A stretch of 64,000 nt of DNA from Polaribacter reichenbachii (GTDB lineage Bacteria > Bacteroidota > Bacteroidia > Flavobacteriales > Flavobacteriaceae): positions 3,765,501 to 3,829,500 of the forward strand of contig NZ_CP019419.1 of assembly GCF_001975665.1 (NCBI RefSeq), read 5' to 3'. The notes beneath the pieces are model-generated. The model did no database searches and had not been told where the DNA came from. It saw nothing but the letters and a program-made list of their open reading frames with translations. Shown here in pieces: positions 36,358 through 46,123 of the stretch (its first letter is position 1; every line of letters starts with the position of its first letter). The position numbers were made by a program, and so were the translations under genes.

Positions 36358-39300
36358 ATGAAAAAACTACTAACCTTACTTTTTTTATGCGCTACTTCCC
36401 TACTCTTTTCGCAAGAGTTTTCTATGGATTTAGTAAAAAACATGAAACCCAGAAACATTGGTCCAGGAGGAATGTCTGGTCGTGTTACAACAATCGATGT
36501 TGTAGAGTCTAACCCAGAAATTATGTATGTAGGTACAGCTTCTGGTGGTATCTGGAAATCTACTTCTGGTGGTATTAAATGGGAGCCAATTTTCGAAAAA
36601 GAATTAACAGCTTCAATTGGTGCAATTGCCATTCAACAATCTAACCCAAGTGTTATTTGGGCAGGTACAGGAGAAGGTAACCCAAGAAACAGTTTAAATG
36701 GTGGTTTTGGTATTTATAAATCTTTAGATGCAGGTAAAACCTGGACAGCTATGGGTTTAGAAAAAACTAGACATATTCATAGAGTTATTATTCACCCTAC
36801 AAATCCAGATATTGTTTATGCTGCTGCAATTGGTTCTCCTTGGGGAGAGCATAAAGAACGTGGTGTATACAAAACTACAGATGGTGGTAAAACTTGGAAA
36901 CAAATTTTATTTAACAACAATAAAACAGGTGCAGCAGATTTAATTATAGATCCTAAAAACCCTAATAAATTAATCGCTGCAATGTGGGAGCACAAACGTG
37001 ATCCTTGGTTTTTTAATTCTGGTGGTAAAGGAAGTGGTTTATACATTACTCACGATGGTGGAAATAACTGGAAAAAAATTACAGATAAAGAAGGTTTCCC
37101 TAAAGGAGATCTAGGAAGAATTGGTGTTGCAATAGCTCATAGTAATCCTGATGTAATTTACGCTTTAGTAGAAGCGAAAAAAAATGCCCTTTATAAAAGT
37201 GAAGATGGTGGTTTTAGCTGGAAAAAAATTAACGATAAACCAGGTATTGGAAACAGACCTTTTTATTATTCAGAAATTTACGTAGATCCACAAAACGAAA
37301 ATAGAGTTTTTTCTGTATTTACATATGTAAACGTATCGCAAGATGGTGGTAAAAACTTTAAACAATTAATGCCAGCTTATGGTGTAGATAATGGTATTCA
37401 TCCAGATCATCATGCTTGGTGGATTCATCCAAGTAATGGTAAATTTATGATTGATGGTAATGATGGTGGATTAAATATTACCAAAGATGGTGGTAAAACT
37501 TGGCGTTTTATAGGTAACATTCCTGTTGCTCAGTTTTATCATATTAATGTTGATAATGAATTCCCATACAATGTTTATGGAGGTATGCAAGACAATGGTT
37601 CTTGGAGAGGACCTGCTTATGTTTGGAAAGCACAAGGAATTAGAAACTCTTACTGGCAAGAAATTTCTTTTGGTGATGGTTTTGATGTGGTGCCAGATAA
37701 AGACGATTCTAGATATGGATGGACAATGAGTCAGCAAGGTTCTGTTTCTAGATTCGATTATTTAACAGGTAATAATTATGGTGTAAAACCAACACATAAA
37801 GATCCAAATGTAAAATTACGTTTCAATTGGAACTCTGCAATTAACATAGATCCTTTTGATAATTCTACTTTATATTTTGGTAGTCAATTTGTACACAAAT
37901 CAACAGACAAAGGCTTAACTTGGTCAGTTATTTCTCCAGATTTATCAACTAACAATCCAGAAAAATTAAAACAATCTGAAAGTGGTGGTTTAACTATGGA
38001 TGCAACTGGTGCAGAAAATCACTGTACAGTTTTAGTAATAGAACCAACAGTTTTAGAAAAAGGTGTTTTATGGGCTGCTACAGATGATGGTCAAGTTCAT
38101 ATCACTCAAAATGGTGGAGAATCTTGGACAAATGTTGCCAAGAACATTAAAGATTTACCTGCAAATAGTTGGATTACTCAAATTAAAGCATCAAACAAAA
38201 ACAAAGGTGAAGCACTTTTAATTGCAAATGATTATAGACGTTTTAACTATACTCCTTATGCATTCAGAACCAAAAACTATGGTAAAACTTGGGAACGTAT
38301 TGTAGATGAAAACGATGTACAAAGTTATACTTTATCTATTATCGAAGATCCTGAAAATGCAAACTTATTATTTTTAGGGACAGATGATGGTTTATATATT
38401 TCTATTGATGCTGGTAATAAATGGACAAAATGGACAGAGGGTTTCCCAACTGTACCTGTAAAAGATTTAGTAATTCACCCAAGAGAAAATGATTTAGTTA
38501 TTGGTACTTTTGGTAGAGCTGCTTGGGTTTTAGATGATATTAGACCTTTAAGAAAAATGGCTTCAGAAAACATTACTTCTAAAAAACTAGAATTATTTAA
38601 ACCACCAACAGCATATCAAGCAGCAACCCAACAACCAACAGGAAGTAGATTTGGAGCAGATGCATTATATCAAGGAGAAAACAGAAAAGGTGGTGCAATT
38701 ATCTCTTATTTTATTAACAAACCAAAGGTTGATAAAAAAGCAGCAAAAGATAAAAAGAAAGATAAATCTGCAGTTAAATACGATTCTATTAAATTAGAAA
38801 TTTTTGATGGTGCAAGACAAATTAGAACGTTAAAATTTAAAGCTCCTAAAGAAAATGGTGTTCATAAAACAACTTGGTATTTAAGAGAAAAAGGTGTTGA
38901 TAGAGCTTCTAGAAGAATTAGAAAATCTACAAGAGAACCAGGTGGAGTTTCTGTAAAACCAGGTACTTATAAATTAAAAATGACTTTTGGTGATACTGTT
39001 TCTGAGCAAAACATAAAAGTAGAATTCGACCCTAGATTAGAAATTTCTGAAACAGCTATCAATCAAAAATATGATGCGAGTAAAAAACTTGAAAAATATC
39101 AAGAAAAAATTACAGGTATTGTAACTCAATTAGTAGAAAGCAAAAAAACAGCAACTACTATAAAATCTGATTTGTCTAAAAGTGATAAAAAGAAATATAA
39201 AGCAGAAATTAAATCATCGACAGAAATTATTAAAAAGATTGATAGTTTAACTGCAATGTATTTAGGTACAGTTGATAAAAGACAGGGTATTACAAGAAAT

Positions 39301-39534
39301 CCAGAAATTACCGTAAACCAACGTTTTGGACAAGCAAGTAGATATATTCGTTCTCGTTTTGGAGAGCAAACAGCTACAGAAACTGTTTTAATGAATCAGT
39401 TTATAGAAGAATTTAAAAAAGCAGTTGCAGAAACAAATACCTTTTTTAACAATGACTGGGTTGCTTATAAAAAATCTGTAGAAAACATTAAAATATCACC
39501 TTTTAAAGAAACTAAAATTTATTCTGCGAACTAA
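36358..39534 (+). CDS. Large exported BNR/sortilin-type beta-propeller protein
   Basis: The ATG at 36358 gives 1058 residues with a clear signal peptide (LLTLLFLCATSLLFSQ). An upstream in-frame start at 36274 lies in the preceding terminator. The protein has many BNR/Asp-box-like motifs (TSGGIKWEP, LDAGKTWTAM, TDGGKTWKQI, EDGGFSWKKI, KDGGKTWRFI, QNGGESWTNV) in a VPS10/sortilin-like ten-bladed propeller, then a lysine-rich C-terminal region. It is widespread in Bacteroidetes and often annotated as a glycosyl hydrolase, but no glycosidase active site is established. The periplasmic or surface role is unknown. Confidence 0.8.
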   Translation: MKKLLTLLFLCATSLLFSQEFSMDLVKNMKPRNIGPGGMSGRVTTIDVVESNPEIMYVGTASGGIWKSTSGGIKWEPIFEKELTASIGAIAIQQSNPSVIWAGTGEGNPRNSLNGGFGIYKSLDAGKTWTAMGLEKTRHIHRVIIHPTNPDIVYAAAIGSPWGEHKERGVYKTTDGGKTWKQILFNNNKTGAADLIIDPKNPNKLIAAMWEHKRDPWFFNSGGKGSGLYITHDGGNNWKKITDKEGFPKGDLGRIGVAIAHSNPDVIYALVEAKKNALYKSEDGGFSWKKINDKPGIGNRPFYYSEIYVDPQNENRVFSVFTYVNVSQDGGKNFKQLMPAYGVDNGIHPDHHAWWIHPSNGKFMIDGNDGGLNITKDGGKTWRFIGNIPVAQFYHINVDNEFPYNVYGGMQDNGSWRGPAYVWKAQGIRNSYWQEISFGDGFDVVPDKDDSRYGWTMSQQGSVSRFDYLTGNNYGVKPTHKDPNVKLRFNWNSAINIDPFDNSTLYFGSQFVHKSTDKGLTWSVISPDLSTNNPEKLKQSESGGLTMDATGAENHCTVLVIEPTVLEKGVLWAATDDGQVHITQNGGESWTNVAKNIKDLPANSWITQIKASNKNKGEALLIANDYRRFNYTPYAFRTKNYGKTWERIVDENDVQSYTLSIIEDPENANLLFLGTDDGLYISIDAGNKWTKWTEGFPTVPVKDLVIHPRENDLVIGTFGRAAWVLDDIRPLRKMASENITSKKLELFKPPTAYQAATQQPTGSRFGADALYQGENRKGGAIISYFINKPKVDKKAAKDKKKDKSAVKYDSIKLEIFDGARQIRTLKFKAPKENGVHKTTWYLREKGVDRASRRIRKSTREPGGVSVKPGTYKLKMTFGDTVSEQNIKVEFDPRLEISETAINQKYDASKKLEKYQEKITGIVTQLVESKKTATTIKSDLSKSDKKKYKAEIKSSTEIIKKIDSLTAMYLGTVDKRQGITRNPEITVNQRFGQASRYIRSRFGEQTATETVLMNQFIEEFKKAVAETNTFFNNDWVAYKKSVENIKISPFKETKIYSAN

Positions 39535-39541
39535 AAAATTT

Positions 39542-40222
39542 ATGAATAAAATATTATTAATTATGGGTTTGTGTATTATTTCGTTTAAGGCGCAAACCCA
39601 AAATTCTGCCGAAAATAAACTAGGAACTTGGTATATGTACAATGGTTCTCATAAATTATCAGAAAAATACGCCATTAAAACAATGGCTCATTTTCGTTAT
39701 TATGAGCTAGCAAGTGAGTTTCAACAAGAAATTTACAGATTAGGTGCAAACTACACATTTAATCCAAAAACAAATATAACATTAGGACTTAGTTACGCAA
39801 CAGCAGACACTGAATATGATATACCTTCTCCGGGTTTTTACGAATGGAGATTGTATGAAGATTTAAATCTAAAATCGAAATGGTGGCAATTTAACGCGAA
39901 ACATCGTATTCGTTTTGAACATCGTTTTATTCATAAAAATTTAATAGAAGATGTTACACAAACTTGGGTTCGTTATGATTTAAATATAGGTTATCCAATT
40001 TCTAAAAATTGGAATGTTTACGCTTTTAACGAATTATTCTTAAACTTAGACAGAGGCAAAAGATTTGCTCAAAACTGGACAGGTGCAGGACTTTTACATC
40101 AACTAAACCCAAGAATAAAACTTAAAATGGGTTATTTTCAAATTAAATCGCCTACAAACGTTTTAAAAAGATTACAATTAGGCGTAATCTTAAATACAAA
40201 TCATATTAAAAGCAAAAAATAA
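39542..40222 (+). CDS. DUF2490 domain protein, predicted outer-membrane beta-barrel
   Basis: The 226-residue protein has a signal peptide (to about FKAQTQ), then alternating amphipathic strands with many aromatic and charged residues (FRYYELASEFQQEIYRLG, WWQFNAKHRIRFEHRF, NWNVYAFNELFLN) typical of DUF2490 proteins, which are thought to form outer-membrane barrels. It starts 7 bp after the BNR gene, and its stop shares a base with the next start (TAATG). Confidence 0.75.
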   Translation: MNKILLIMGLCIISFKAQTQNSAENKLGTWYMYNGSHKLSEKYAIKTMAHFRYYELASEFQQEIYRLGANYTFNPKTNITLGLSYATADTEYDIPSPGFYEWRLYEDLNLKSKWWQFNAKHRIRFEHRFIHKNLIEDVTQTWVRYDLNIGYPISKNWNVYAFNELFLNLDRGKRFAQNWTGAGLLHQLNPRIKLKMGYFQIKSPTNVLKRLQLGVILNTNHIKSKK

Positions 40223-41529
40223 TGACAGCTCCAATTTTTACTAATGATGCCATTGTTTTTGGTGTTTTAATGATTTCTTTAGGTTTTGTTTTTTACACAG
40301 AAAATCTTAAATCTGGTTTTTGGCCTAAGTTTTACAAAATAGTTCCAGGCTTATTTATGGCGTATTTTATTCCTGCCATTTTTACAACTTTAGGTGTAAT
40401 TGCTCCTGAATGGGAAACTGAAAATACTTTGGGTGAAGTTGTAAAAAACAATTCGGAATTGTACTATGTTTCTAGTCGTTTCTTACTACCAGCAGCCTTG
40501 GTATTAATGACGTTAAGCATTGATTTAAAAGCCATATTTAACTTAGGTTCTAAAGCGTTAATTATGTTTTTTACTGGTACTGTTGGTATTGTAATTGGTG
40601 GTCCTATTGCCATTTTATTAATCTCTATTTTTTCTCCAGAAACTGTTGGTGGAGCAGATTTTGATGCAGTTTGGAGAGGTTTATCTACACTTGCAGGTAG
40701 TTGGATTGGTGGTGGAGCTAACCAAACAGCAATGTTAGAAATATATCAATATAACCCTGCAAAATATGGAGGAATGGTTTTTGTTGATATTGTTGTTGCC
40801 AATATTTGGATGGCGATTTTATTAATAGGAATTGGTAAAAAAGATAAAATTGATAAATGGTTAAAAGCAGACACTTCTGCCATTGAAGATTTAAAGAATA
40901 AAGTTTCTCAATTTTCTCAAAAAGTAAAAAGAAATCCGTCTTTAACCGATATTATGATTATGCTAGCCATTGCTTTTGGAACAGTTGGTTTTGGTCATTT
41001 TGCTTCAAAATATTTAAGCGCTTTTTTTACTGATTTAGTAACTGCAATGGATTCTCAAACTTGGCGAAATATTTTCTCTTTTTTGGGTTCTGGCTTCTTT
41101 TGGTTAATTAGTATTTCTACTTTGGTAGCCATTATTTTATCATTTACAAAAGCTAAAAATTACGAAGGTGCAGGTGCAAGTAAATTAGGAAGCGTTTTTA
41201 TTTACATTTTAGTAGCCACCATTGGTATGAAAATGGATTTATTAATGATATTAGATAATGTAGGTTTAATAGCTATTGGTTTAGTTTGGATGTCTATACA
41301 CGCTGGTTTATTAATATTGGTTGCCAAATTAATTAAAGCGCCTTATTTCTTTTTAGCAGTGGGTAGCCAAGCTAATGTTGGTGGTGCAGCCTCTGCTCCT
41401 ATTGTTGCACAAGCATTTCATCCGTCTTTAGCAACAGTTGGTGTTTTATTAGCCGTTTTTGGTTATGCCATTGGTACTGTTGGGGCAATTTTATGTACCA
41501 TTTTAATGGAATTATCTGCCACAGTTTAA
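40222..41529 (+). CDS. DUF819-family integral membrane protein
   Basis: The 435-residue protein is strongly hydrophobic with about eleven predicted membrane helices and the DUF819 pattern (GTVGIVIGGPIAILL, LAGSWIGGGANQTAM, SQANVGGAASAPIVA, VFGYAIGTVGAIL). The two Gly-rich repeats sit in half-helix positions typical of transporters. The family is thought to move an unidentified metabolite. Coupled to the DUF2490 gene by a TAATG overlap, suggesting a joint uptake or export role. Confidence 0.8.
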   Translation: MTAPIFTNDAIVFGVLMISLGFVFYTENLKSGFWPKFYKIVPGLFMAYFIPAIFTTLGVIAPEWETENTLGEVVKNNSELYYVSSRFLLPAALVLMTLSIDLKAIFNLGSKALIMFFTGTVGIVIGGPIAILLISIFSPETVGGADFDAVWRGLSTLAGSWIGGGANQTAMLEIYQYNPAKYGGMVFVDIVVANIWMAILLIGIGKKDKIDKWLKADTSAIEDLKNKVSQFSQKVKRNPSLTDIMIMLAIAFGTVGFGHFASKYLSAFFTDLVTAMDSQTWRNIFSFLGSGFFWLISISTLVAIILSFTKAKNYEGAGASKLGSVFIYILVATIGMKMDLLMILDNVGLIAIGLVWMSIHAGLLILVAKLIKAPYFFLAVGSQANVGGAASAPIVAQAFHPSLATVGVLLAVFGYAIGTVGAILCTILMELSATV

Positions 41530-41570
41530 ATAAAAATCAGCATATTTGTTCTCCAAAATTTTAACTTAAA

Positions 41571-42275
41571 ATGAAAAAATTTATAACTGTTTTATCTCTT
41601 TCAATCATCTTATTTGCTTGTTCATCAAAGAAAGAAGGTAATATGATTGTGCAAGGACAAATTAAAGGTCTTAAAAAAGGAAAATTGTATTTACAAAAAA
41701 TGGTAGATACTGTTTTAGTATCTGTAGATTCTATTGCTTTATTAGGTGCTGATACTTTTAAACTTACAGATAATGTAGATTCACCAGTATTATATTATTT
41801 AACTTTTGATGGAAATACAACTGACAAAAGAATATTATTTTTTGGAGAAAAAGGCACAATTACAATTAATGATAAAGTTGATAATTTTGGTTCTTTCCCA
41901 AATATTTCTGGATCTAAAAACCAGGAAATATTAGATAGATATAATGTAGTTAGAAAAAAGTTTCAAAACAAACGTTTAGATTTTATTAAAAAAGATTTTG
42001 ATGCTAAAAGAGCTAAAGACGAAGATTTAATAAAACAATTGGAAGTTGATTATAAAAGATTGGTAAAAAGAAGAGTTTTATACACTACTAATTTTGCGAT
42101 TACAAATTCAGATTCTGAAGTTGCTCCTTATCTAGGATTAACAGAAATGTATGATGCTAGTTTACAAATGTTAGATACAGTTAATAATACATTATCTCCA
42201 AGAGTTAAAGAATCTGATTATGGTAAACGTTTTCAAGAATATCTAAATAAAATTAAAGCTGCTAATAAAGAGTAA
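41571..42275 (+). CDS. DUF4369-domain lipoprotein
   Basis: The 234-residue protein has a lipobox (ILFACSS, cysteine near residue 17). A beta-rich N-terminal domain with the DUF4369 pattern (VQGQIKGLKKGKLYLQKM and a strand repeat to about 110) is followed by a charged helical part. This domain is often found before thioredoxin modules, but no CxxC site is present here. It lies 41 bp after the DUF819 gene and probably belongs to the same transcript. Confidence 0.75.
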   Translation: MKKFITVLSLSIILFACSSKKEGNMIVQGQIKGLKKGKLYLQKMVDTVLVSVDSIALLGADTFKLTDNVDSPVLYYLTFDGNTTDKRILFFGEKGTITINDKVDNFGSFPNISGSKNQEILDRYNVVRKKFQNKRLDFIKKDFDAKRAKDEDLIKQLEVDYKRLVKRRVLYTTNFAITNSDSEVAPYLGLTEMYDASLQMLDTVNNTLSPRVKESDYGKRFQEYLNKIKAANKE

Positions 42276-42292
42276 TTATTAGTGTTTATATC

Positions 42293-42329
42293 AAAAAAAA
42301 GACCAAGTAAAATGCTTGGTCTTTTTTTT
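42293..42329. terminator. Bidirectional terminator between DUF4369 gene and the glucan operon
   Basis: A 15-bp stem (42293-42307 with 42315-42329) and a seven-base loop, flanked by eight A and eight T. It should stop both the rightward cluster and the leftward nine-gene glucan operon. Confidence 0.93.
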
Positions 42330-42346
42330 AGAACTAATTTAAAATA

Positions 42347-44458
42347 TTATAATTTTTTAATACTAATAGCCAATCCTCCACCTTCAGCTAAATGTACTTT
42401 TAATTTTGATTTCTTTGTTATCCTTAAAGTTTCAAATTCAATATCTAAAGGATTCTTGCTAAAATGTGCTGATTTTCCATCTTTATAAACTTTAGCTTCA
42501 TAAGTAAAATTATCATCCAAAAAACTAAAATCAATTTCTATATCTCTGGCATTTTCATCAGTAATACTTCCCAAAAACCAATTGTCAGTTTTACCTTCTT
42601 TCCTAGCAATGGTAACATAATCACCAACTTCGCCATTTAAAACTTTGGTTTCAGACCAATCTACACCTACATCTTTAATAAATTCCAAAGGTTTTGGATT
42701 TGCTTCATAATGCTCTACCAAATCTGCAGCCATTTGTATAGGACTGTAAATAACTACATACAAAGCCAATTGATGCGCCAAAGTTGTATTTACCTGATTG
42801 TCTTTTTTAAACTCATTAAACTTTATATTAAATATTCCTGGTGTAAAATCTATTGGACCTGCTAACATTCTTGTAAATGCTACAATAGACAAATGTTCTG
42901 GAGGATTTCCTCCATCTGGAGACCAAGCATTAAACTCTTGTCCTCGTAAACCTTCTCTAGAAATGATATTCGGATATGTTCTTCGTAAACCTGTGGCTTT
43001 AATAGGTTCGTGTGCGTTTACAGCAACTTGATATTTAGCTGCTTTTATGGCTGCATTATTATATTGATTTACCATATACTGTCCATGATGAAACTCACCT
43101 TTTGGTAAAATTTTACCCACATAACCAGATTTTACTGCGTGCATTCCGTATTTCTGCATTAAAGCATAAGCTGTATCTTGTTGTTTTTCGTAAGTTTCTG
43201 TAGCAGCAGAAGTTTCGTGATGCATAATAATTTCTACACCTTTTTCTTTTGCATACGCTGTAACTTCTTCTAAATTGTAATCTGGATAAGGAGTTACAAA
43301 ATCGAAAACACCTTCTCTATCTTCAAAACCAATCCAACGTTCCCAACCAGTATTCCAACCTTCAACTAAAACACCACCAATATTATTTTTTGCTGAAAAA
43401 TCGATAAATCGTTTAACATTTTCTGTAGTAGCTCCGTGTTTTCCGTGCGCTTTTCCTGTATCTGTCCATTTTCCATCAACCATTTCCATTCCATAATCCC
43501 AAGAAGATTTACCCAAATGCATTTCCCACCAAACACCAGTATATTTCATTGGTGTAAACCAAGAAACATCACCTAATTTATTGGGTTCATTCAAGTTTAG
43601 GATCAACTTAGATGCAATTAAATCTGGAGCATTATCGGTAATTTGAATCGTTCTCCAAGGAGTTTTAAAAGGCAAAGTTCTTTTTACTTTATAGTCTGTG
43701 TTTTTAGAACCGACTAAACTACTTTTAAAGCTTAGTATTTCTGTATCAACCTTTAAAGTCATACCAGCATAATCTACCAAAGCAGCTTCGTGAAAACTTA
43801 AATGAATTCCATTTTCACCAACCAAAGTTACAGGCGTATTTACCGCATTTTCTGGTATATAAGTTTGCCCTAAACTAGGGTGATTTCTTTTAACAGTGGC
43901 ATCTATTTTCGATAATTTTGTTGTACTATACAAGTGTTCATAAATATCCCAATCACCAGGAATCCAAAAGGTTTTGTAATCTTCTGTTAAATTAAATTCA
44001 GTGTTTTCTTCGGATATTAAAACTTCTTTTAAATTATCTTGTTCAGGAAATTCATATCGAAAACCAACTCCATCATTATAAACTCGAAAAACAATATTCA
44101 ACTTTCGTTTTAAATCTGTCTTTTCTTGCAAAGCAATGCTAACTTCATTGTAATGATTTTCTACATTTAATTGCTCTCCCCAAGGCATTTCCCAAGTTTC
44201 ATTAAATGTTGTTGTTGATGAATTTACAACCATAAAATCATTAGAAAATGATTTTGAATCTTGAAAATCAAAACCTAATGACGATTTTTTAATGATTGTA
44301 TCTTGTTTAAAAACAACTTCATAAAAAGGTTTACCATTTTTATCCAGAGAAAATTCCAGGAATATTTTTTCATCAGGAGAAACCAAAACAGTTTCTGGTT
44401 CTGCCCAACAGGAAGTTAAACTAACACAAATAACAATCAACAAAAATCGAACTTTCAT
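42347..44458 (-). CDS. susB: GH97 alpha-glucosidase, SusB-like (inverting type)
   Basis: The 703-residue protein is a GH97 enzyme that releases glucose from the non-reducing ends of malto-oligosaccharides. The lipobox-like LTSCWAEP places a cysteine near residue 17. The three glutamates of the inverting SusB branch are present: Glu415 (MHHETS), Glu484 (NAHEP) and Glu508 (GQEFNAW), which argues against the retaining galactosidase branch. The sandwich domain covers about 20-270, the barrel about 270-600 and a C-terminal sandwich the rest. It is the last gene of the operon, 3 bp after the MalS-like GH13 gene. An exported, probably periplasmic role is expected. Confidence 0.93.
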   Translation of the reverse strand: MKVRFLLIVICVSLTSCWAEPETVLVSPDEKIFLEFSLDKNGKPFYEVVFKQDTIIKKSSLGFDFQDSKSFSNDFMVVNSSTTTFNETWEMPWGEQLNVENHYNEVSIALQEKTDLKRKLNIVFRVYNDGVGFRYEFPEQDNLKEVLISEENTEFNLTEDYKTFWIPGDWDIYEHLYSTTKLSKIDATVKRNHPSLGQTYIPENAVNTPVTLVGENGIHLSFHEAALVDYAGMTLKVDTEILSFKSSLVGSKNTDYKVKRTLPFKTPWRTIQITDNAPDLIASKLILNLNEPNKLGDVSWFTPMKYTGVWWEMHLGKSSWDYGMEMVDGKWTDTGKAHGKHGATTENVKRFIDFSAKNNIGGVLVEGWNTGWERWIGFEDREGVFDFVTPYPDYNLEEVTAYAKEKGVEIIMHHETSAATETYEKQQDTAYALMQKYGMHAVKSGYVGKILPKGEFHHGQYMVNQYNNAAIKAAKYQVAVNAHEPIKATGLRRTYPNIISREGLRGQEFNAWSPDGGNPPEHLSIVAFTRMLAGPIDFTPGIFNIKFNEFKKDNQVNTTLAHQLALYVVIYSPIQMAADLVEHYEANPKPLEFIKDVGVDWSETKVLNGEVGDYVTIARKEGKTDNWFLGSITDENARDIEIDFSFLDDNFTYEAKVYKDGKSAHFSKNPLDIEFETLRITKKSKLKVHLAEGGGLAISIKKL

Positions 44459-44461
44459 ACC

Positions 44462-46111
44462 CTATTTTTTTTCTAACAAAACAATATCAAATTCTGAATT
44501 TACGGTTACTTTACCATCAACAACATTTACTTCTTGATTTGAATAAAAGTCATTTAAAACAACTCCATTTTCAAAAACATTAGACACATTAATTTCTTTT
44601 TTTCCTTTTGATAAATTAATCCCTGCAACAATTTTATCAGAATTTCTAATTCTAGAAAAAACCAATCCATTTTCATCAGAAATTAATTGATGTTTTCCTG
44701 CACCAACTGCTGTATGATTTGCTCTAAACTGACCTAATTTTTGCCAGTGTTTCATTATTTTTTGAGTTTCTACATCAGCATTAATGGCATCCCAATTCAT
44801 AAAAGAGCGTAAAGTTGCATCACCAGCAGTACCTTCAATAATTAAAGGTCTTGCAGATTCATCACCATAATAAACTTGCGAGGTTCCTGGAGTTAACAAC
44901 AACATTGTAGCAGTTTTGTAAGGCATTTTTCTTTCTTTATCAAAAGGCTGACCATCATCGTGAGAAGTCATATAATTTAATACTCCATATCCTTTTAAAT
45001 CATTTTGCAGAATGCTATCATATTTTTCAAAAACATCTTTTTCTGCCATTTGTTTAGCATTCCATTTAATTTCAAAATTGATTAAACTATTAAACGCTTT
45101 ATCAAAATAATTTACTTTTTTATTACCAAAATTAAAGGCTTTTTTAGCTGATATTCCGTAATTATAAACTTCCCCAACTAAATAAAAATCATTATTATCA
45201 ACTACTTTATCAGCATTATTTTTCTTGTACTCTGCAAATGCAAAATCGCATTCTTGTTTAAACTCTTGCCAAACAAACTCTTCTGTATGTTTTACAGTAT
45301 CAACTCTATAACCATCAATTCCGAATTCTGTAATATAATCTGTTAGCCATTTCATTATATAAAAACGAGGCGCTCTTGGATGTCCTGTTCTTGCAAAGAA
45401 TTCATCTAATTCTTTTACTTCTTGCTCATATCTGCCTTCAGCTTTCCATTTTTCAACTAATTGAGGTGGCAATGCAATGTTTTCATTGCTTTCTGTTTTA
45501 ATATCTGGTAAGTTTTTTACCAACGTACACGTAATGGTATTTTCGTAATTATTGTATGCACATTGTGGGCCTGTTCTTACCCAATCACTTGGCCAAACAG
45601 GATCTTTCTCAGTTACAGGACCTGTGTGATTAATTACAGCATCCAACAAAATTCGGATTCCGTTTTTATGTGCAACAGCCACCAATTCTTTTAAATCTTC
45701 TTTTGTGCCAAAGTTGGGATCAATTTTTGTCCAATCTTTTGCCCAATAACCGTGAAAACCATAAGAATTCCCTGTACCTTCATCCGTAGAACCGTGAATT
45801 TGTTCTACAATTGGTGTCATCCAAATCGCATTAATTCCTAAATCTGTAAAATATCCTTCTTTAATTTTTTGAGTAATTCCTTTAAGGTCACCACCTTCAA
45901 AACCACGTAATTTTCCAGTTTCTTTAGTTCTATCAAAATTAACATCGTTAGTTGTATCACCATTATTAAAACGATCTGTTAACAAGAAATAAATGTTGGC
46001 TGCTTCCCAAACAAATTCTTTTGTTTCCATTTTTGCAATAGTTTTTGTTGATTTTTTTTCTTGACAACTAATTAAAACCATTAAACTGATGATAAAGATG
46101 ATATTTTTCAT
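44462..46111 (-). CDS. GH13 alpha-amylase, MalS-like lipoprotein
   Basis: The 549-residue lipoprotein (LISC, cysteine near 16) is a GH13 barrel. Region I is DAVINHTG, the nucleophile is Asp271 (GYRVDTVKH), the acid Glu314 (LVGEVYNYG), and the third carboxylate Asp385 in YMTSHDDGQ. Region IV reads TSHDD instead of the usual DNHD. The GYRVDTVKHTEEFVW and PGTSQVYYGDESARPL segments resemble the periplasmic amylase MalS (GH13_19), which cuts maltohexaose from the non-reducing end. It has no N-terminal starch-binding domain. It sits 12 bp after the preceding GH13 gene. Confidence 0.88.
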   Translation of the reverse strand: MKNIIFIISLMVLISCQEKKSTKTIAKMETKEFVWEAANIYFLLTDRFNNGDTTNDVNFDRTKETGKLRGFEGGDLKGITQKIKEGYFTDLGINAIWMTPIVEQIHGSTDEGTGNSYGFHGYWAKDWTKIDPNFGTKEDLKELVAVAHKNGIRILLDAVINHTGPVTEKDPVWPSDWVRTGPQCAYNNYENTITCTLVKNLPDIKTESNENIALPPQLVEKWKAEGRYEQEVKELDEFFARTGHPRAPRFYIMKWLTDYITEFGIDGYRVDTVKHTEEFVWQEFKQECDFAFAEYKKNNADKVVDNNDFYLVGEVYNYGISAKKAFNFGNKKVNYFDKAFNSLINFEIKWNAKQMAEKDVFEKYDSILQNDLKGYGVLNYMTSHDDGQPFDKERKMPYKTATMLLLTPGTSQVYYGDESARPLIIEGTAGDATLRSFMNWDAINADVETQKIMKHWQKLGQFRANHTAVGAGKHQLISDENGLVFSRIRNSDKIVAGINLSKGKKEINVSNVFENGVVLNDFYSNQEVNVVDGKVTVNSEFDIVLLEKK

Positions 46112-46123
46112 AATTCTATTTTT

